DNA of 64,000 bases from FEB-22 sp003105195 (GCA_027493405.1 JAOSKV010000001.1:1-64000), one strand, 5' to 3'. Shown: positions 27,396-36,301, counted from the stretch's first letter. Notes: generated from the sequence alone by a model not told the origin. Numbers and translations are program-made.

Positions 27396-27527
27396 ATGTG
27401 TCCCCTCTGTCTCACCACCGCGGTCGCGCTCGCGGCCGGCACCGGAACGGCCGCGAGCCTCGCGGCCCTGGCGCTGGCGCGCCGGCCGCCGCCGCCCAAC
27501 CCCGTTCCGCCACCACAGGAGAAATGA
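27396..27527 (+). CDS. Small CPLC-motif membrane protein
   Basis: A 43-residue protein starting MCPLCLTTAVALAAGTGTAA, with a CxxC pair at the very N-terminus, one hydrophobic segment and a Pro-rich tail. A GGAGG site precedes the ATG, and its TGA overlaps an ATG (27524) of the DUF899 gene, so it is well supported as a translated small gene. Function unknown; the CxxC next to a thioredoxin-like DUF899 protein suggests a thiol-linked role, which is inference. Confidence 0.7.
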   Translation: MCPLCLTTAVALAAGTGTAASLAALALARRPPPPNPVPPPQEK

Positions 27528-27529
27528 CC

Positions 27530-28252
27530 ATGCCGACCCCCGCCGTCTCCGCGCCCAGGATCGTGTCCCGCGACGAATGGCTCACCGCCCGCAAGGCGCT
27601 GCTCGCCAAGGAACGCGCCATGACCCACGCACTCGACGACCTGCGTGCCGCGCGCCGCGCGTTGCCCTGGGTGCGCGTCGAGAAGCCCTATGTGTTCGAA
27701 GGTCCGCAGGGCCCGTGCACGCTGTCCGACCTGTTCCGCGGCCGCAGCCAGCTCGCCGTCTACCACTTCATGCTGGCGCCGGGCTCCGCGCACATCTGCA
27801 GCGGTTGCGCCTTCATCGCCGACCACATCGATGGCGCGCGCCGGCACTTCGAGCAGGCCGACCTCGCCTTCGCGGCGATCTCGCGCGCGCCGTTCGCGCG
27901 CATCGCCGAAGTCAAGCAGCGCCTGGGCTGGACCTTCCCGTGGGTCTCCTCGCACGGCACCGATTTCAACTACGATTTCGGCGTGTCCTTCCGCAAGGAG
28001 GACATCGCGGCCGGCCGGGCGATCTACAACTATGGCACGCCGATCAAGAGCAGCGAGGACATGCACGGCACCAGCATCTTCGCCAAGGACGCCCAGGGCG
28101 ACCTGTTCCACACCTACTCGACCTACCACCGCGGCGACGAGGTCCTGATCGGCGCCTTCGCCTGGCTCGACCTCGCCCCCAAGGGCCGCAACGAGAACGG
28201 CACCATGAGCTGGATGAAGCTGCACGACGAATACGGGACGGGGCAGAAGTAG
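27530..28252 (+). CDS. DUF899 family thioredoxin-like protein
   Basis: A 240-residue member of the DUF899/AhpC-TSA-like group. It begins with the typical ARKALLAKERAMTHALDDLR and contains ELFRGRSQ-like LSDLFRGRSQLAVYHFML, the Cys segment HICSGCAFIADHIDG (about 84-98) and FHTYSTYHRGDEV near the end. The biochemical role is not known; a thioredoxin-fold redox function is suspected. Two ATGs are possible, 27524 and 27530; the second has the better ribosome spacing to AGGAGA. Confidence 0.9.
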   Translation: MPTPAVSAPRIVSRDEWLTARKALLAKERAMTHALDDLRAARRALPWVRVEKPYVFEGPQGPCTLSDLFRGRSQLAVYHFMLAPGSAHICSGCAFIADHIDGARRHFEQADLAFAAISRAPFARIAEVKQRLGWTFPWVSSHGTDFNYDFGVSFRKEDIAAGRAIYNYGTPIKSSEDMHGTSIFAKDAQGDLFHTYSTYHRGDEVLIGAFAWLDLAPKGRNENGTMSWMKLHDEYGTGQK

Positions 28253-28256
28253 GGTC

Positions 28257-28378
28257 CGATAGCGCGCCGCAGGCGCGCGTATTGCACCGGCAGCGGTGGC
28301 CGCGCGGCGAGCCGGGTGGTCGGCGCAATACGCCGCTCCCAGGCCGGGCAAGCCCGCCCTGAGAGCGCCTATTGCACC
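28257..28378. repeat. Second palindromic repeat family, copy A
   Basis: Two adjacent hairpins: GATAGCGCGCCGCAGGCGCG followed by CGTATTGCACC, and GGCGCAATACGCCGC paired with GAGCGCCTATTGCACCC. The shared core GCGCAATA/TATTGCGC also occurs at 48578-48607. Lies between the DUF899 gene and the next YciI-like gene; could act as a terminator or REP-like element. Confidence 0.65.
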
Positions 28379-28462
28379 CTACAAGATGGCTCGCTGCACC
28401 TGTCGGCTTCGCCGGGTTCCGTTCGTCCTGGGCCCAGCATAACCAACCAAAGGAGCGAGACC

Positions 28463-28885
28463 ATGCGCGTGGCGGTTCTGGTGAAGGCGACGGCGGACAG
28501 CGAGGCGGGAACCATGCCCTCGCGCGAGATGTTCGAGGCGATGGGCAGGTTCAACGAGCAGCTGATCGCAGCCGGCATCATGCAGACCGGGGACGGCCTG
28601 CAGCCCTCGTCGCGCGGCAAGCGGGTGGCCTTCGACGGGGCAAGCCGAACCGTCATGGACGGCCCGTTCACCGAGACCAAGGAGCTCGTCGCGGGCTTCT
28701 GGATCTGGCAGGTGAAGGACATGGACGAGGCCGTGGAGTGGGTGAAGCGCTGCCCCAACCCGATGCCCGGCCCGAGCGAGATCGAGATCCGGCCGATCTA
28801 CGAGATGTCCGACTTCGGCGAGGCGCTGACGCCCGAGGCCGCCGCGCTGCACGCGCGCAACCGCGACAAGCTGGCGCCCCGCTGA
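28463..28885 (+). CDS. YciI/DGPF-type protein
   Basis: A 140-residue YCII-related protein with the family core TVMDGPFTETKELVAGFWIWQ (about 70-90; DGPF motif) and VKRCPNPMPGPSEIEIRPIY. It begins MRVAVLVKATADSEAG, and an AGGAG ribosome site lies 8 bp upstream. Common partners are ECF sigma factors, not seen here. Function unknown. Confidence 0.87.
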   Translation: MRVAVLVKATADSEAGTMPSREMFEAMGRFNEQLIAAGIMQTGDGLQPSSRGKRVAFDGASRTVMDGPFTETKELVAGFWIWQVKDMDEAVEWVKRCPNPMPGPSEIEIRPIYEMSDFGEALTPEAAALHARNRDKLAPR

Positions 28886-28902
28886 GGGCGCGCTGGCACG
28901 CG

Positions 28903-29199
28903 TCAGGTCGGCGCGCCCGCCGGCTTGCGCGCGGCGCGCGGGAGCGGGCGGTCGCCGAAGTCGATCGCCCAGCGCCGCACCACGCGGCCGCTCTCGTCGA
29001 CCTCGAGGCCGACGCGGCGGCTGCGGGAGAAGAAGGTCAGGCGATAGCGGCCCGCATGCTCGCCTTCGCCGCGCTCGCAGACGCTGGTCACCGCCCGGGC
29101 GCGCATCAGGTCGTGAAGCTCGGCGGGCGACACCTTCAAGAGGTCCGCCAGCACCGGCGCCTCGATACAGAACCCGTCCTCGCTGCGCTCCAGTTGCAT
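28903..29199 (-). CDS. DUF6522-like small protein
   Basis: A 98-residue protein beginning MQLERSEDGFCIEAPVLADL, with VSPAELHDLMRARAVTSVCE and GRYRLTFFSRSRRVGLEVDE. It resembles small DUF6522 proteins found beside DUF2249 genes and Rrf2 regulators in nitric-oxide or denitrification gene sets. The start at 29199 has a GGAG site; an upstream ATG at 29253 lies inside the operator and is less likely. It is divergent from the DUF2249 gene across the palindrome at 29238-29264. Confidence 0.72.
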   Translation of the reverse strand: MQLERSEDGFCIEAPVLADLLKVSPAELHDLMRARAVTSVCERGEGEHAGRYRLTFFSRSRRVGLEVDESGRVVRRWAIDFGDRPLPRAARKPAGAPT

Positions 29200-29237
29200 C
29201 GCCTGCTCCTGCCTCGGCCTGCCGAGGATCCGGGATA

Positions 29238-29264
29238 AAAGATATATTGTCAATATATCTTTTG
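29238..29264. promoter_or_regulatory. NsrR-type operator (perfect inverted repeat)
   Basis: AAAAGATATATTG, one T, then CAATATATCTTTT: a perfect 13-1-13 palindrome. Its inner 11-1-11 part (AAGATATATTG-T-CAATATATCTT) has the form of NsrR sites. It lies in the divergent gap between the DUF6522 and DUF2249 genes, and an Rrf2/NsrR-like gene follows 392 bp downstream. It is strikingly AT-rich in a 68-70 percent GC background. Confidence 0.8.
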
Positions 29265-29325
29265 GTAGCTATCCTTTCCGCGGTCCCGCATGGGCGGGAC
29301 CGCGACAGGTATGGGAGCCGGGGCG

Positions 29326-29589
29326 ATGACCGAGACGGACACGATTGCGAACGAACGGATCCTCCGGGTGCGCGAGATCGACCCGCGGGTGCGGCACCAG
29401 GTGATCCTGCAGCTGTTCGAGAATCTCGACGCGGACGGATCGCTGCAGCTGGTCGTCGACCACGACCCGAAGCCGCTGCGCCACCAGCTCGAGATGCGCT
29501 ACGGCGCGGCCTGTGGCTGGACCTATCTCGAGGCGGGCCCCGACCTCTGGCGGGTCCGGCTGCGCAACGGCGGGGAGAATCGCGCATGA
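29326..29589 (+). CDS. DUF2249 domain protein
   Basis: An 87-residue DUF2249 protein: ILRVREIDPRVRHQVILQLF, then ADGSLQLVVDHDPKPLRHQL and CGWTYLEAGPDLWRVRL. The family is often found in denitrification, hemerythrin and NsrR-controlled gene sets, sometimes fused to such proteins. The start at 29326 is favoured by the family alignment (MTETD) and by a purine-rich GGAGCCGGGG just upstream. It is probably co-transcribed with the downstream regulator. Confidence 0.87.
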   Translation: MTETDTIANERILRVREIDPRVRHQVILQLFENLDADGSLQLVVDHDPKPLRHQLEMRYGAACGWTYLEAGPDLWRVRLRNGGENRA

Positions 29590-29655
29590 TCTCCGAAGCG
29601 TCGATTTCCGCCTGAGGGTGCGCGCGAATCCTCGGGCCGACCCGAAGGGGCGAGC

Positions 29656-30129
29656 GTGCGGCTGACGACATTCTCGGATTATGCGCTCCGCGTGCTGCTC
29701 TATGCGGCGAGCGCGGGCGACCGGCTGGTCACGATCGAGGAGACGGCGGGCACCTACCGGATCTCGCGCGCGCATCTCATGAAGGTCGTGAACATCCTCA
29801 CGCGCACCGGCTATCTCCGCAGCGTGCGCGGCCGCGCCGGCGGCTTCGCCCTGGCGCGGCCCCCCGAGGAGATCCGCCTGGGCGCGGTCGTGCGCGCCAC
29901 GGAGCCGGATTTCGCGCTCGCCGAATGCTTCGGCGGCGGCAGCCAGTGCGTCATCGGCGGCTGCTGCCGGGTGCCGCAGGTGCTCAACGAGGCGCTCCGC
30001 GCCTTCATCGCCGCTCTCGACCGCTATACGCTTGCCGACGTCATGCTCGCCCCGGCCCGCTTCCTGCCCGCCGCGCGGCCCTTCAGGGGCCGGCGGGGGC
30101 CCTACTTCCAGGCGATCGAGGGCGCCTGA
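29656..30129 (+). CDS. nsrR: Rrf2 family regulator, NsrR-like
   Basis: A 157-residue Rrf2-type iron-sulfur regulator. The N-terminal winged helix reads MRLTTFSDYALRVLLYAAS with ISRAHLMKVVNILTRTGYL and RGRAGGFALARPPEEI. The cluster-binding region has Cys residues in AECFGGGSQCVIGGCCRV (about 93-110), in line with the three Cys of NsrR. NsrR senses nitric oxide through its Fe-S cluster and represses NO-detoxification genes. GTG start. The perfect palindrome at 29238-29264 is its likely target, so the whole group is probably NO-responsive and autoregulated. Confidence 0.85.
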   Translation: MRLTTFSDYALRVLLYAASAGDRLVTIEETAGTYRISRAHLMKVVNILTRTGYLRSVRGRAGGFALARPPEEIRLGAVVRATEPDFALAECFGGGSQCVIGGCCRVPQVLNEALRAFIAALDRYTLADVMLAPARFLPAARPFRGRRGPYFQAIEGA

Positions 30130-30165
30130 TCGCCGCGGGGCACATCCCCGCGGTTCATGGCCGCC

Positions 30166-31225
30166 TCACGGAATGATCTTCCGCGCCCGCAGCTCGTCGA
30201 ACTGGCGCAGGAACATCGCCTCGCTGTCCTCGACCTCGGCGAAGCCGTGCTGCTTCGCCTTCGTGGTCGACGAGAGGATGTCCCAGTCCGGCGTGAACAC
30301 GAAATTGCCGTAGCTCCAGCGCACCAGCGCATCGAACGGGATCGCAACGAGGCCGTGTTCGCGGCCGAGCCGCTCCCAGAGCGCCCCCTTGTCGGCCATC
30401 ATCTGCACGAGGTCGATCTTCTGCGGCTGCGCAGTCGCCATCCCGAAATAGTCGGCGAAGACGGGCCACAGGTCGCGCCAGCGGAACACGTCGCCATTGG
30501 TGATGTTGAAGGGCTGGTTCGCGGCGTCCGGCGCGGTCGCCATCCACAGGCAGGCGCGCGCGAGAAGGCCCGAGTCGGTGACGTTGTAGAGCGCGCCGGC
30601 ATTCGCCTCCGATCCCGGATGGCGCAGCGGCAATCCCAGGGCTTTCGAGACCGTGGCATAGACGGCCAGCACCATCACCAGGTTCATCGGGTTCCCGGCC
30701 GCGTAGCCGCACACCGCGTGCGGGCGCGCCGCCGACCAGGTCCAGGCCTTGCCGGCCTGCCGCGCGACGATGAAGTCCTGCTGGTCGTAGTAGAAGTTCG
30801 GCGGCATGTGGCGCGGGTCGGTTTCCTTCGCGGGCGTCTTGAACGGCCCGAGATGGCTGCCGTACCACTTGGTGCCGTGCATCAGGTTGACGTGCGCGAG
30901 GCCCGTCGCGGCCGGCTCCACCGCGTCCATCAGGTTCGCGAGCAGCGCGAGGTTGGGCGCGACCATCTCGGCCCAGCCCGGCTTCTCGATATAGGCCGCG
31001 AAGAAGACATGCGTGACCTCGGCCAGCGCGCCGAGCTTCGCCTTCGCATCGGCCGCATCGAGCAGGTCCACCGCGATGTGGCGATAGCTGCCCTCGACGT
31101 CGGGCGCGCGGCGCGAGACCGCGATCACGTCCCAGTCCGGATCGGCCGCGAGCCGGCGCAGCAGGTTCCGCCCCACCACGCCGGTCGCGCCCGCGACCAG
31201 GGCGGTTCTTTTTCGTCTTCGTCAT
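30166..31225 (-). CDS. PRISE-type short-chain reductase (frameshifted)
   Basis: An SDR of the PRISE group (progesterone 5-beta-reductase/iridoid synthase-like), which reduces enones with NAD(P)H. The Rossmann start reads ALVAGATGVVGRNLLRRLAA once the frame is corrected, followed by VTHVFFAAYIEKPGW, LMHGTKWYGSHLGPFKTPAKE (the PRISE motif region) and NFYYDQQDF with the catalytic Tyr. The frame breaks at about 31205 in a run of A (AAAAAG), one base wrong; the two frames join exactly there, so an indel error is likely. About 352 residues, normal for the group. Confidence 0.85.
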
Positions 31226-31429
31226 CGTCGCTCATCCTCATGGGCGGGAGCGGACCGTCGCGGCTGCCGCTCCCGGTTCTCATGCCACGCGCGGCCGATG
31301 CGGACCAGGAGGGCGAAACACGGCCGCGCCGCCTTGGGGTGGGCGATCGTGTGGGAAATGGGGTACGAGCTCGTCGCTGCGGCCTGGTCGCGGACTCAAC
31401 GCCCGGTGAGAATGCGAACGGGGTCACCC

Positions 31430-31616
31430 ATGAGCGAAGCGGAAAACCCGAGGCTTCTCTGCTGGCGCCGGCTCGACACGGTAGGCCTCGAGCTGCTCGC
31501 CCTGCGCGCCGAGTCCTCCGTGATCTACATCGATCTCGGGCCTCGGCGGGCTTCGAGGCGGATCTCGACCGCCCCGGCGGGTGCGCGTATCCATGGGCGC
31601 ACCCCCAGGGCCTGCT
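31430..31616 (+). pseudogene. Remnant of a putative glycolipid-binding-type protein
   Basis: Plus-strand start MSEAENPRLLCWRRLDTVGL resembles the N-terminus of small putative glycolipid-binding proteins (xxxLWRRLDxxG). Soon after, another frame reads GFEADLDRPGGCAYPWAHPQ, which resembles the C-terminal end of the same family. The middle ~120 residues are absent. The rest of 31226-31429 shows no gene. Tentative. Confidence 0.35.
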
Positions 31617-32015
31617 TCAGTGGCTCGGATGCAGGAACGGCGTCCCCACGTCGCTCACATAGAAGATGATCACGCGGGTCTGCGCGTCGGTACGGTTGTA
31701 GCCGGTCATCTTGACGTGAGGCGGCTCGACCAGTGCTTCGCCGGCCCTCACGACGATCGGCGCGCGGCCCTCGAGCTCGAGCGTGAAGGCGCCTTCGAGG
31801 ACGTAGACGGTCACCGGGAACGGGTGGGTGTGGGTGATCGTGCGGTCGCCCGGCTTGAACACCGCGGTCATGACGCGCACGTCCTGGCGCGCCGCCGTGG
31901 GCAGGCCGTCGACCGGCTGGTGCAGGACCATGTCGGGCCTGGCGAAGCCCGTGCCCTCGGCGGACGCGGGTCCCATGATGGCGGCGGCAAGGGCGATGGC
32001 TGGCGTGGCGCGCAT
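31617..32015 (-). CDS. Periplasmic cupin-domain protein
   Basis: A 132-residue protein with a signal peptide (MRATPAIALAAAIMGPASA) and one cupin. The metal motif contains HTHPFPVTVYVLEGAFTLEL, so two His and a Glu are in place. The C-terminal GYNRTDAQTRVIIFYVSDVG completes the barrel. The ATG at 32015 follows a GGAGG ribosome site. It is divergent from the LysR gene 109 bp away, which may control it. Confidence 0.85.
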   Translation of the reverse strand: MRATPAIALAAAIMGPASAEGTGFARPDMVLHQPVDGLPTAARQDVRVMTAVFKPGDRTITHTHPFPVTVYVLEGAFTLELEGRAPIVVRAGEALVEPPHVKMTGYNRTDAQTRVIIFYVSDVGTPFLHPSH

Positions 32016-32124
32016 GACGGATCCTCCGGTTTCGACGGGAGCCACCTCGGCTCCCGCGAAATCCACGCTACGGGCGCGCCATGCGCCGCATCAGTCCCCA
32101 AATTTGCCGGGCGGGGCCGCACCC

Positions 32125-33033
32125 ATGCATAATCGATCCGTGTTCGACTGGGACGACATCCGTTTCTTCCTCGCCGTCGCGCGCCACAACAGCACGCTCG
32201 CGGCCGGCCGCGCGCTCGGCGTCAACCAGTCGACGGTCACGCGCCGTTTGACCGAGCTCGAGCGCCGCATCGGCAACCAGCTGGTCCGTCGGCACCCCAC
32301 CGGCTATCGCCTCACCGAGCTCGGCAAGGAGATGCTCCCCTTCGCGGAGCGCATCGCGCAGGCGGTCGAGGGATTCGAGCAGCAGCTCGCGGCTTCCACC
32401 CGCGATCAGGTCGGGACGATCCGGATCACCTGTCCCGAGCCGCTGGTGCTCCGCATCACGCAATCCGGGCTGCTCGACCGGTTCCACGCGCGCCACCCGG
32501 GCCTGCGCGCGGAGTTCGTGATGAGCGACAAGTATCTCGATCTCGGCAGGGGCGATGCCGACGTGGCGCTGCGCTCGGGAGACACCGATGACGGCGTGCT
32601 GGTCGGCCGGAAGATCGCGGACTCGCTCTGGGCCGTCTACGCGAGCCGCGCCTATGTCGAGCGCCACGGCCGGCCGCAAGGGGTCGCGGATCTCGCCCGG
32701 CACGCGATCGTCGGGCTCGACGAGACCATGGCCAATCACCGCGTATCCACCTGGCTGCGCGCGGTGGCGCCGGACGCCAGGATCGTTGCGCGCAACAACA
32801 GCGTGCTCGGCCTGGTGCAGGCCGTGAAATCGGGCATCGGGGTCGCGCCCTTGCCGACGGCGCTCGGGGATTCCGAGCCCGACCTCGTCCAGGTGTTCGG
32901 GCCGGTCCCGGAACTGACCCGCAGCTGGCGATTGCTCACCCATCCGGACCTGCGCCGCACCCGTCGCGTCGCCGCCTTCTTCGATTTCATTGCCAGCGAA
33001 ACCGAGGCGCTGCGCCCGATCTTCACGGGGTAA
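32125..33033 (+). CDS. LysR family transcriptional regulator
   Basis: A 302-residue LysR-type regulator. The HTH (WDDIRFFLAVARHNSTLAAG, then ALGVNQSTVTRRLTELERRI) occupies residues 7-65; the effector domain runs from about 90 to 295, with the conserved substrate-binding fold segments LVGRKIADSLWAVYAS and VAPLPTALGDSEPDLV. Likely regulates the divergent cupin gene and itself; the effector is unknown. Confidence 0.93.
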   Translation: MHNRSVFDWDDIRFFLAVARHNSTLAAGRALGVNQSTVTRRLTELERRIGNQLVRRHPTGYRLTELGKEMLPFAERIAQAVEGFEQQLAASTRDQVGTIRITCPEPLVLRITQSGLLDRFHARHPGLRAEFVMSDKYLDLGRGDADVALRSGDTDDGVLVGRKIADSLWAVYASRAYVERHGRPQGVADLARHAIVGLDETMANHRVSTWLRAVAPDARIVARNNSVLGLVQAVKSGIGVAPLPTALGDSEPDLVQVFGPVPELTRSWRLLTHPDLRRTRRVAAFFDFIASETEALRPIFTG

Positions 33034-33126
33034 GGGCACACGCGCGTCACGGGATCGTGATTCCGAGTTGGGGCGACGCGCCGGCATGAAGACCCGTCCT
33101 CGCTCTCCCGGCCGAAAGGTTTCCGC

Positions 33127-33792
33127 ATGAATCGTCTCGTCTGCGTCCTTCTGCTCGCCTGCCTCGCCGGACCCGCCGCCGCGCAGCAGGCGGCCTATCC
33201 GATCAAGGCGGACGACGGCACGATCGTCGCCAACCACCGGGTTCCGGCCGCGGCCGGAGACGAGGTCGAGGGACTGCCCGGCGCGGTGATCCTCGGAAAC
33301 CCGCAGGGCGACGTCACGCTCGCCGAGTTCTACGACCTCAACTGTCCCTATTGCCGCAAGGCCTCGGCCGACATGGCTGCGCTTCTGAAGGAGGACGCGA
33401 AGCTGCGGCTCGTGCTGGTGCCGTTCCCGGTGCTCGGCATCCCGTCGATCCTGGCGGGGCGGGTCGAGCTCGCGGTGGCGCGGCTCGGCACGCCGGAGCA
33501 GTTCTGGCAGTTCCACCGCAGGATCTTCTCGGGCCGCGGCGTCGTCGACGGCGAGCGCGCCCTCGCCGTCGCGCGCGACCTCGGCTTCGCGGACGAGAAG
33601 CTGGTCGCGGTCGCGAACGACAATGCGGTCACCGAGACCATGAAGGCGCATGTGCGGCTCGGCAACACGCTCGGGCTCCAGGCGACGCCCGCCTATGTGG
33701 TCGCCGGCGTGGCCATCGTCGGCCATCCGGGACGCAAGGCGCTGCAGGCGATCGTCGCCTCCGTGCGCCGCTGCCGGCACGTCGTCTGCTGA
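33127..33792 (+). CDS. DsbA-family thiol-disulfide oxidoreductase
   Basis: A 221-residue periplasmic thioredoxin-fold protein with a signal peptide ending AAAQ. It contains the redox motif NCPYCRKASADM (CPYC, about residues 75-78), the helical insertion of DsbA-like proteins, and the cis-Pro loop ATPAYVV (about 182-188). It belongs to the DsbA/DsbG-like Com1-type group; likely makes or isomerises disulfides in exported proteins. It ends in a CRHVVC segment with two extra Cys. Confidence 0.92.
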   Translation: MNRLVCVLLLACLAGPAAAQQAAYPIKADDGTIVANHRVPAAAGDEVEGLPGAVILGNPQGDVTLAEFYDLNCPYCRKASADMAALLKEDAKLRLVLVPFPVLGIPSILAGRVELAVARLGTPEQFWQFHRRIFSGRGVVDGERALAVARDLGFADEKLVAVANDNAVTETMKAHVRLGNTLGLQATPAYVVAGVAIVGHPGRKALQAIVASVRRCRHVVC

Positions 33793-33801
33793 CGCCTGCG
33801 C

Positions 33802-34893
33802 TCACGCCGCGCGCGGGACCTCCAGCAGCGCCGCGGCCGCCTGGATGGCCTGCGCCTGGTGCGGTTGCAGGGCCTGGCCGCCGAGAGCCGAATACCAGCC
33901 GAGCATCGGGTCGGCGACCGCGCTGGTCTCGCCCGCGAGCGTCTCGATGACGGCGAGGCCGCAGAACGGCGCGTAGGTCGGCGAATATCCGCCCTCCTGG
34001 CAGACGACGAGGCGGCCGTCGCAATGCGTGCGCGCCACCTGCAGCATGGCGGCGGCCATCGCCCGGTAGGTGCCGCTGTGGCACAGCATGCGGCCCAGCG
34101 GGTCGTTGACCGCGGCGTCGTAGCCCGATGCGACCACGACCAGCTCCGGGCGGAACGCGTTCAGCGCCGGCACGACGACGCGGTCGACGGCGGCGCGCCA
34201 GGCGCCGTCGCCGGATCCGGGCGGTAGCGGGATGTTGAGGTTCGTGCCGAGCCCCGCGCCCTCCCCGCGCTCCGCGAGCGTCCCCGAGTCGGTCGGATAG
34301 CAGGTGTCCTGGTGCAGCGAGATCGTCAGCACGTCCGGATCGGCGTAGAACGCCATCTGCGTGCCGTTGCCGTGATGCACGTCCCAGTCCACCACCGCGA
34401 TGCGCTCGACGCCCCAGGCGCGCGCATGCGCGACTGCGAGCGCGACATTGGCGAAGATGCAGAAGCCGCGCCCGCGATCGGGCTCGGCGTGATGGCCGCT
34501 CGGGCGCACCAGCGCATAGGCGTTCTCGACCTCGCGCCGCAGCACCGCCTCGACCGCCGCGATGCAGCCGCCCGCGGCGAGCCGCGCGATCTCGAAGCCG
34601 TTGCGGCCGAAGCGTGCGCTCTCGCCGGCGTCGCCGCCGCCTGCCTCCGCGAGGGCGCGCACGCGATCCACATAGGCGGTCGTGTGGAACCGGGTGAGCT
34701 CCGCGTCGGTTGCCGGCCGCGCGCGGATCGCGGCCAGCCGCGCGGCGAGCCCGCTCGCCTGCAGCAGCGACCAGAGCCGGCGTTTCGCCTCCGGCCGGTC
34801 GAGCGCCGGATAGGGTTCCACCCAGAGATTCGTCGAGCCGAGCCCGGCATCGTGCCAGGCGAAGCGTTCGTCCCAGACCAGTCCCGTCGCCAT
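33802..34893 (-). CDS. HDAC-family deacetylase/acetylpolyamine amidohydrolase
   Basis: A 363-residue class II HDAC-like zinc hydrolase; bacterial members deacetylate acetylpolyamines or other amides. Visible catalytic motifs: VRPSGHHAEPDRGRGFC (His-His pair, about 130-131), VVDWDVHHGNGTQ (Asp/His zinc ligands), VVASGYDAAVNDPLGRM (Asp zinc ligand) and EGGYSPTYAP (Gly-Tyr near the active site). All residues needed for catalysis are present. Convergent with the DsbA-like gene by 9 bp. Confidence 0.92.
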   Translation of the reverse strand: MATGLVWDERFAWHDAGLGSTNLWVEPYPALDRPEAKRRLWSLLQASGLAARLAAIRARPATDAELTRFHTTAYVDRVRALAEAGGGDAGESARFGRNGFEIARLAAGGCIAAVEAVLRREVENAYALVRPSGHHAEPDRGRGFCIFANVALAVAHARAWGVERIAVVDWDVHHGNGTQMAFYADPDVLTISLHQDTCYPTDSGTLAERGEGAGLGTNLNIPLPPGSGDGAWRAAVDRVVVPALNAFRPELVVVASGYDAAVNDPLGRMLCHSGTYRAMAAAMLQVARTHCDGRLVVCQEGGYSPTYAPFCGLAVIETLAGETSAVADPMLGWYSALGGQALQPHQAQAIQAAAALLEVPRAA

Positions 34894-35128
34894 GATGGGC
34901 TCCCGCGAGCGAGGTGAATCGTGATCGCCGCACCATCGCGGCGCAGCGGCTCCGCGGGGAGAGCCGGATGCTCCAGAATCGGGCCGTTCGTGCCACGCGG
35001 CCCTCGCGGCGGCGGCCGGCGGCGTTTACAATTCGTCAACCATGAGACTCCAGGCTGGGTCGACGCGAAGGGGGCGACATCATCGCGGCCGTCGGCAACG
35101 GCGCCGCGCCAAGAACACGGAGGCCCGG

Positions 35129-36301
35129 ATGCGCATCGCGCTCAGCGTCCTCGCTCTGCTGCTGTCGACGAGCCTTGCCGCCGCGAGCTTCTCGTCCTGC
35201 GTCGCCTCCCTGAGGGAACGCGCCGCCGAGGCCGGCGTCGGGCCAGGCATCGTCGCGCGCGCCCTCGACCTGACGGCGCCCGACGAGAAGGTGCTGCGGC
35301 TCTCGCAGCTGCGCCCCGAGACCAAGACGCCGATCTGGGACTACATGGCCTTCCTGGTGGACGCGCAGCGCGTCGCCGACGGGCGCGCCATGATGCGCAA
35401 GCACGCGTCCGTCCTTCGCGCCGCCGAGCGGCGCTTCGGCGTCGACCGGCACGTCATCGCGGCGGTCTGGGGCATCGAGACCGACTACGGTCGCGAGACC
35501 GGCGACAACTTCCTTCCCCATGCGCTGGCGACGCTCGCCTGCGATGGCGGTCCGCGCGTGCGCTTCTGGCGCGGCGAGCTGATCGCGGCGTTGCAGCTGG
35601 TCGACCGCGGCGACCTGAAGCTCGACGACCTCAAGGGCTCCTGGGCCGGCGCCTTCGGCCTCACCCAGTTCATTCCCACGACCTATCGCCGGCTCGCGAT
35701 CGACTTCGACGGCGACGGCCGGCGCGATCTCGTCGGCTCGGTGGCGGACGCGCTCGGCTCGACCGCGCACTATCTCCGGCGCTCGGGCTGGCAGACGGGC
35801 CGGCCCTTCATGATCGAGGTGAAGGTCCCGGCCGGCTATCGCGGCCCGACCGGGCGCACCCGCAAGGCGACGCTCACGCAATGGGCGCGCCGCGGCGTCA
35901 CGCGCGCCGACGGTGCCCGGCTCGCCGGCGGCGGCCGCGCCGGCCTCCTGCTGCCGGCCGGCCCCAACCGGCCGGGCTTCCTCGTGTTCCGCAACTTCGA
36001 TGCGATCTACGCCTACAACCACGCGGACTCCTACGCGCTCGCGGTAGCGCATCTCGCGGACCGGCTCGCGGGCCGGCCGCCGCTGCGCATCGCCTGGCCG
36101 ACCGACGATCCCGGCCTCTCGCGCGCGGCGCGCCTGAAGCTGCAGCAGCTCCTCATCGCCAAGGGCTATGCGATCGGCGAGGCCGACGGCAAGATCGGCC
36201 CCGCCACCCGCGCCGCCATCGCCGAGGCCGAGACCAAGCTCGGCCTGCCGCCGACCGGCCGCCCGGGCAGCCGGATCCTGCAGGCGCTGCAGGCCGAGTA
36301 G
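35129..36301 (+). CDS. MltB-type lytic murein transglycosylase
   Basis: A 390-residue exported cell-wall enzyme that cleaves peptidoglycan glycan strands non-hydrolytically. Signal peptide residues 1-19; catalytic SLT_2 domain with VIAAVWGIETDYGRETGDN (catalytic Glu, about 116) and GSWAGAFGLTQFIPTTYR (about 171-188). A C-terminal peptidoglycan-binding domain (about 330-388) has LQQLLIAKGYAIGEADGKIG and RAAIAEAETKLGLPPTGRPG. The start has GGAGG six bases upstream. No operon partner. Confidence 0.94.
   Translation: MRIALSVLALLLSTSLAAASFSSCVASLRERAAEAGVGPGIVARALDLTAPDEKVLRLSQLRPETKTPIWDYMAFLVDAQRVADGRAMMRKHASVLRAAERRFGVDRHVIAAVWGIETDYGRETGDNFLPHALATLACDGGPRVRFWRGELIAALQLVDRGDLKLDDLKGSWAGAFGLTQFIPTTYRRLAIDFDGDGRRDLVGSVADALGSTAHYLRRSGWQTGRPFMIEVKVPAGYRGPTGRTRKATLTQWARRGVTRADGARLAGGGRAGLLLPAGPNRPGFLVFRNFDAIYAYNHADSYALAVAHLADRLAGRPPLRIAWPTDDPGLSRAARLKLQQLLIAKGYAIGEADGKIGPATRAAIAEAETKLGLPPTGRPGSRILQALQAE

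Noticed and set aside
28253..28462. A tRNA or small RNA gene in the hairpin-rich gap
   Set aside because: No cloverleaf or CCA-type end; the hairpins match the second dispersed repeat family.
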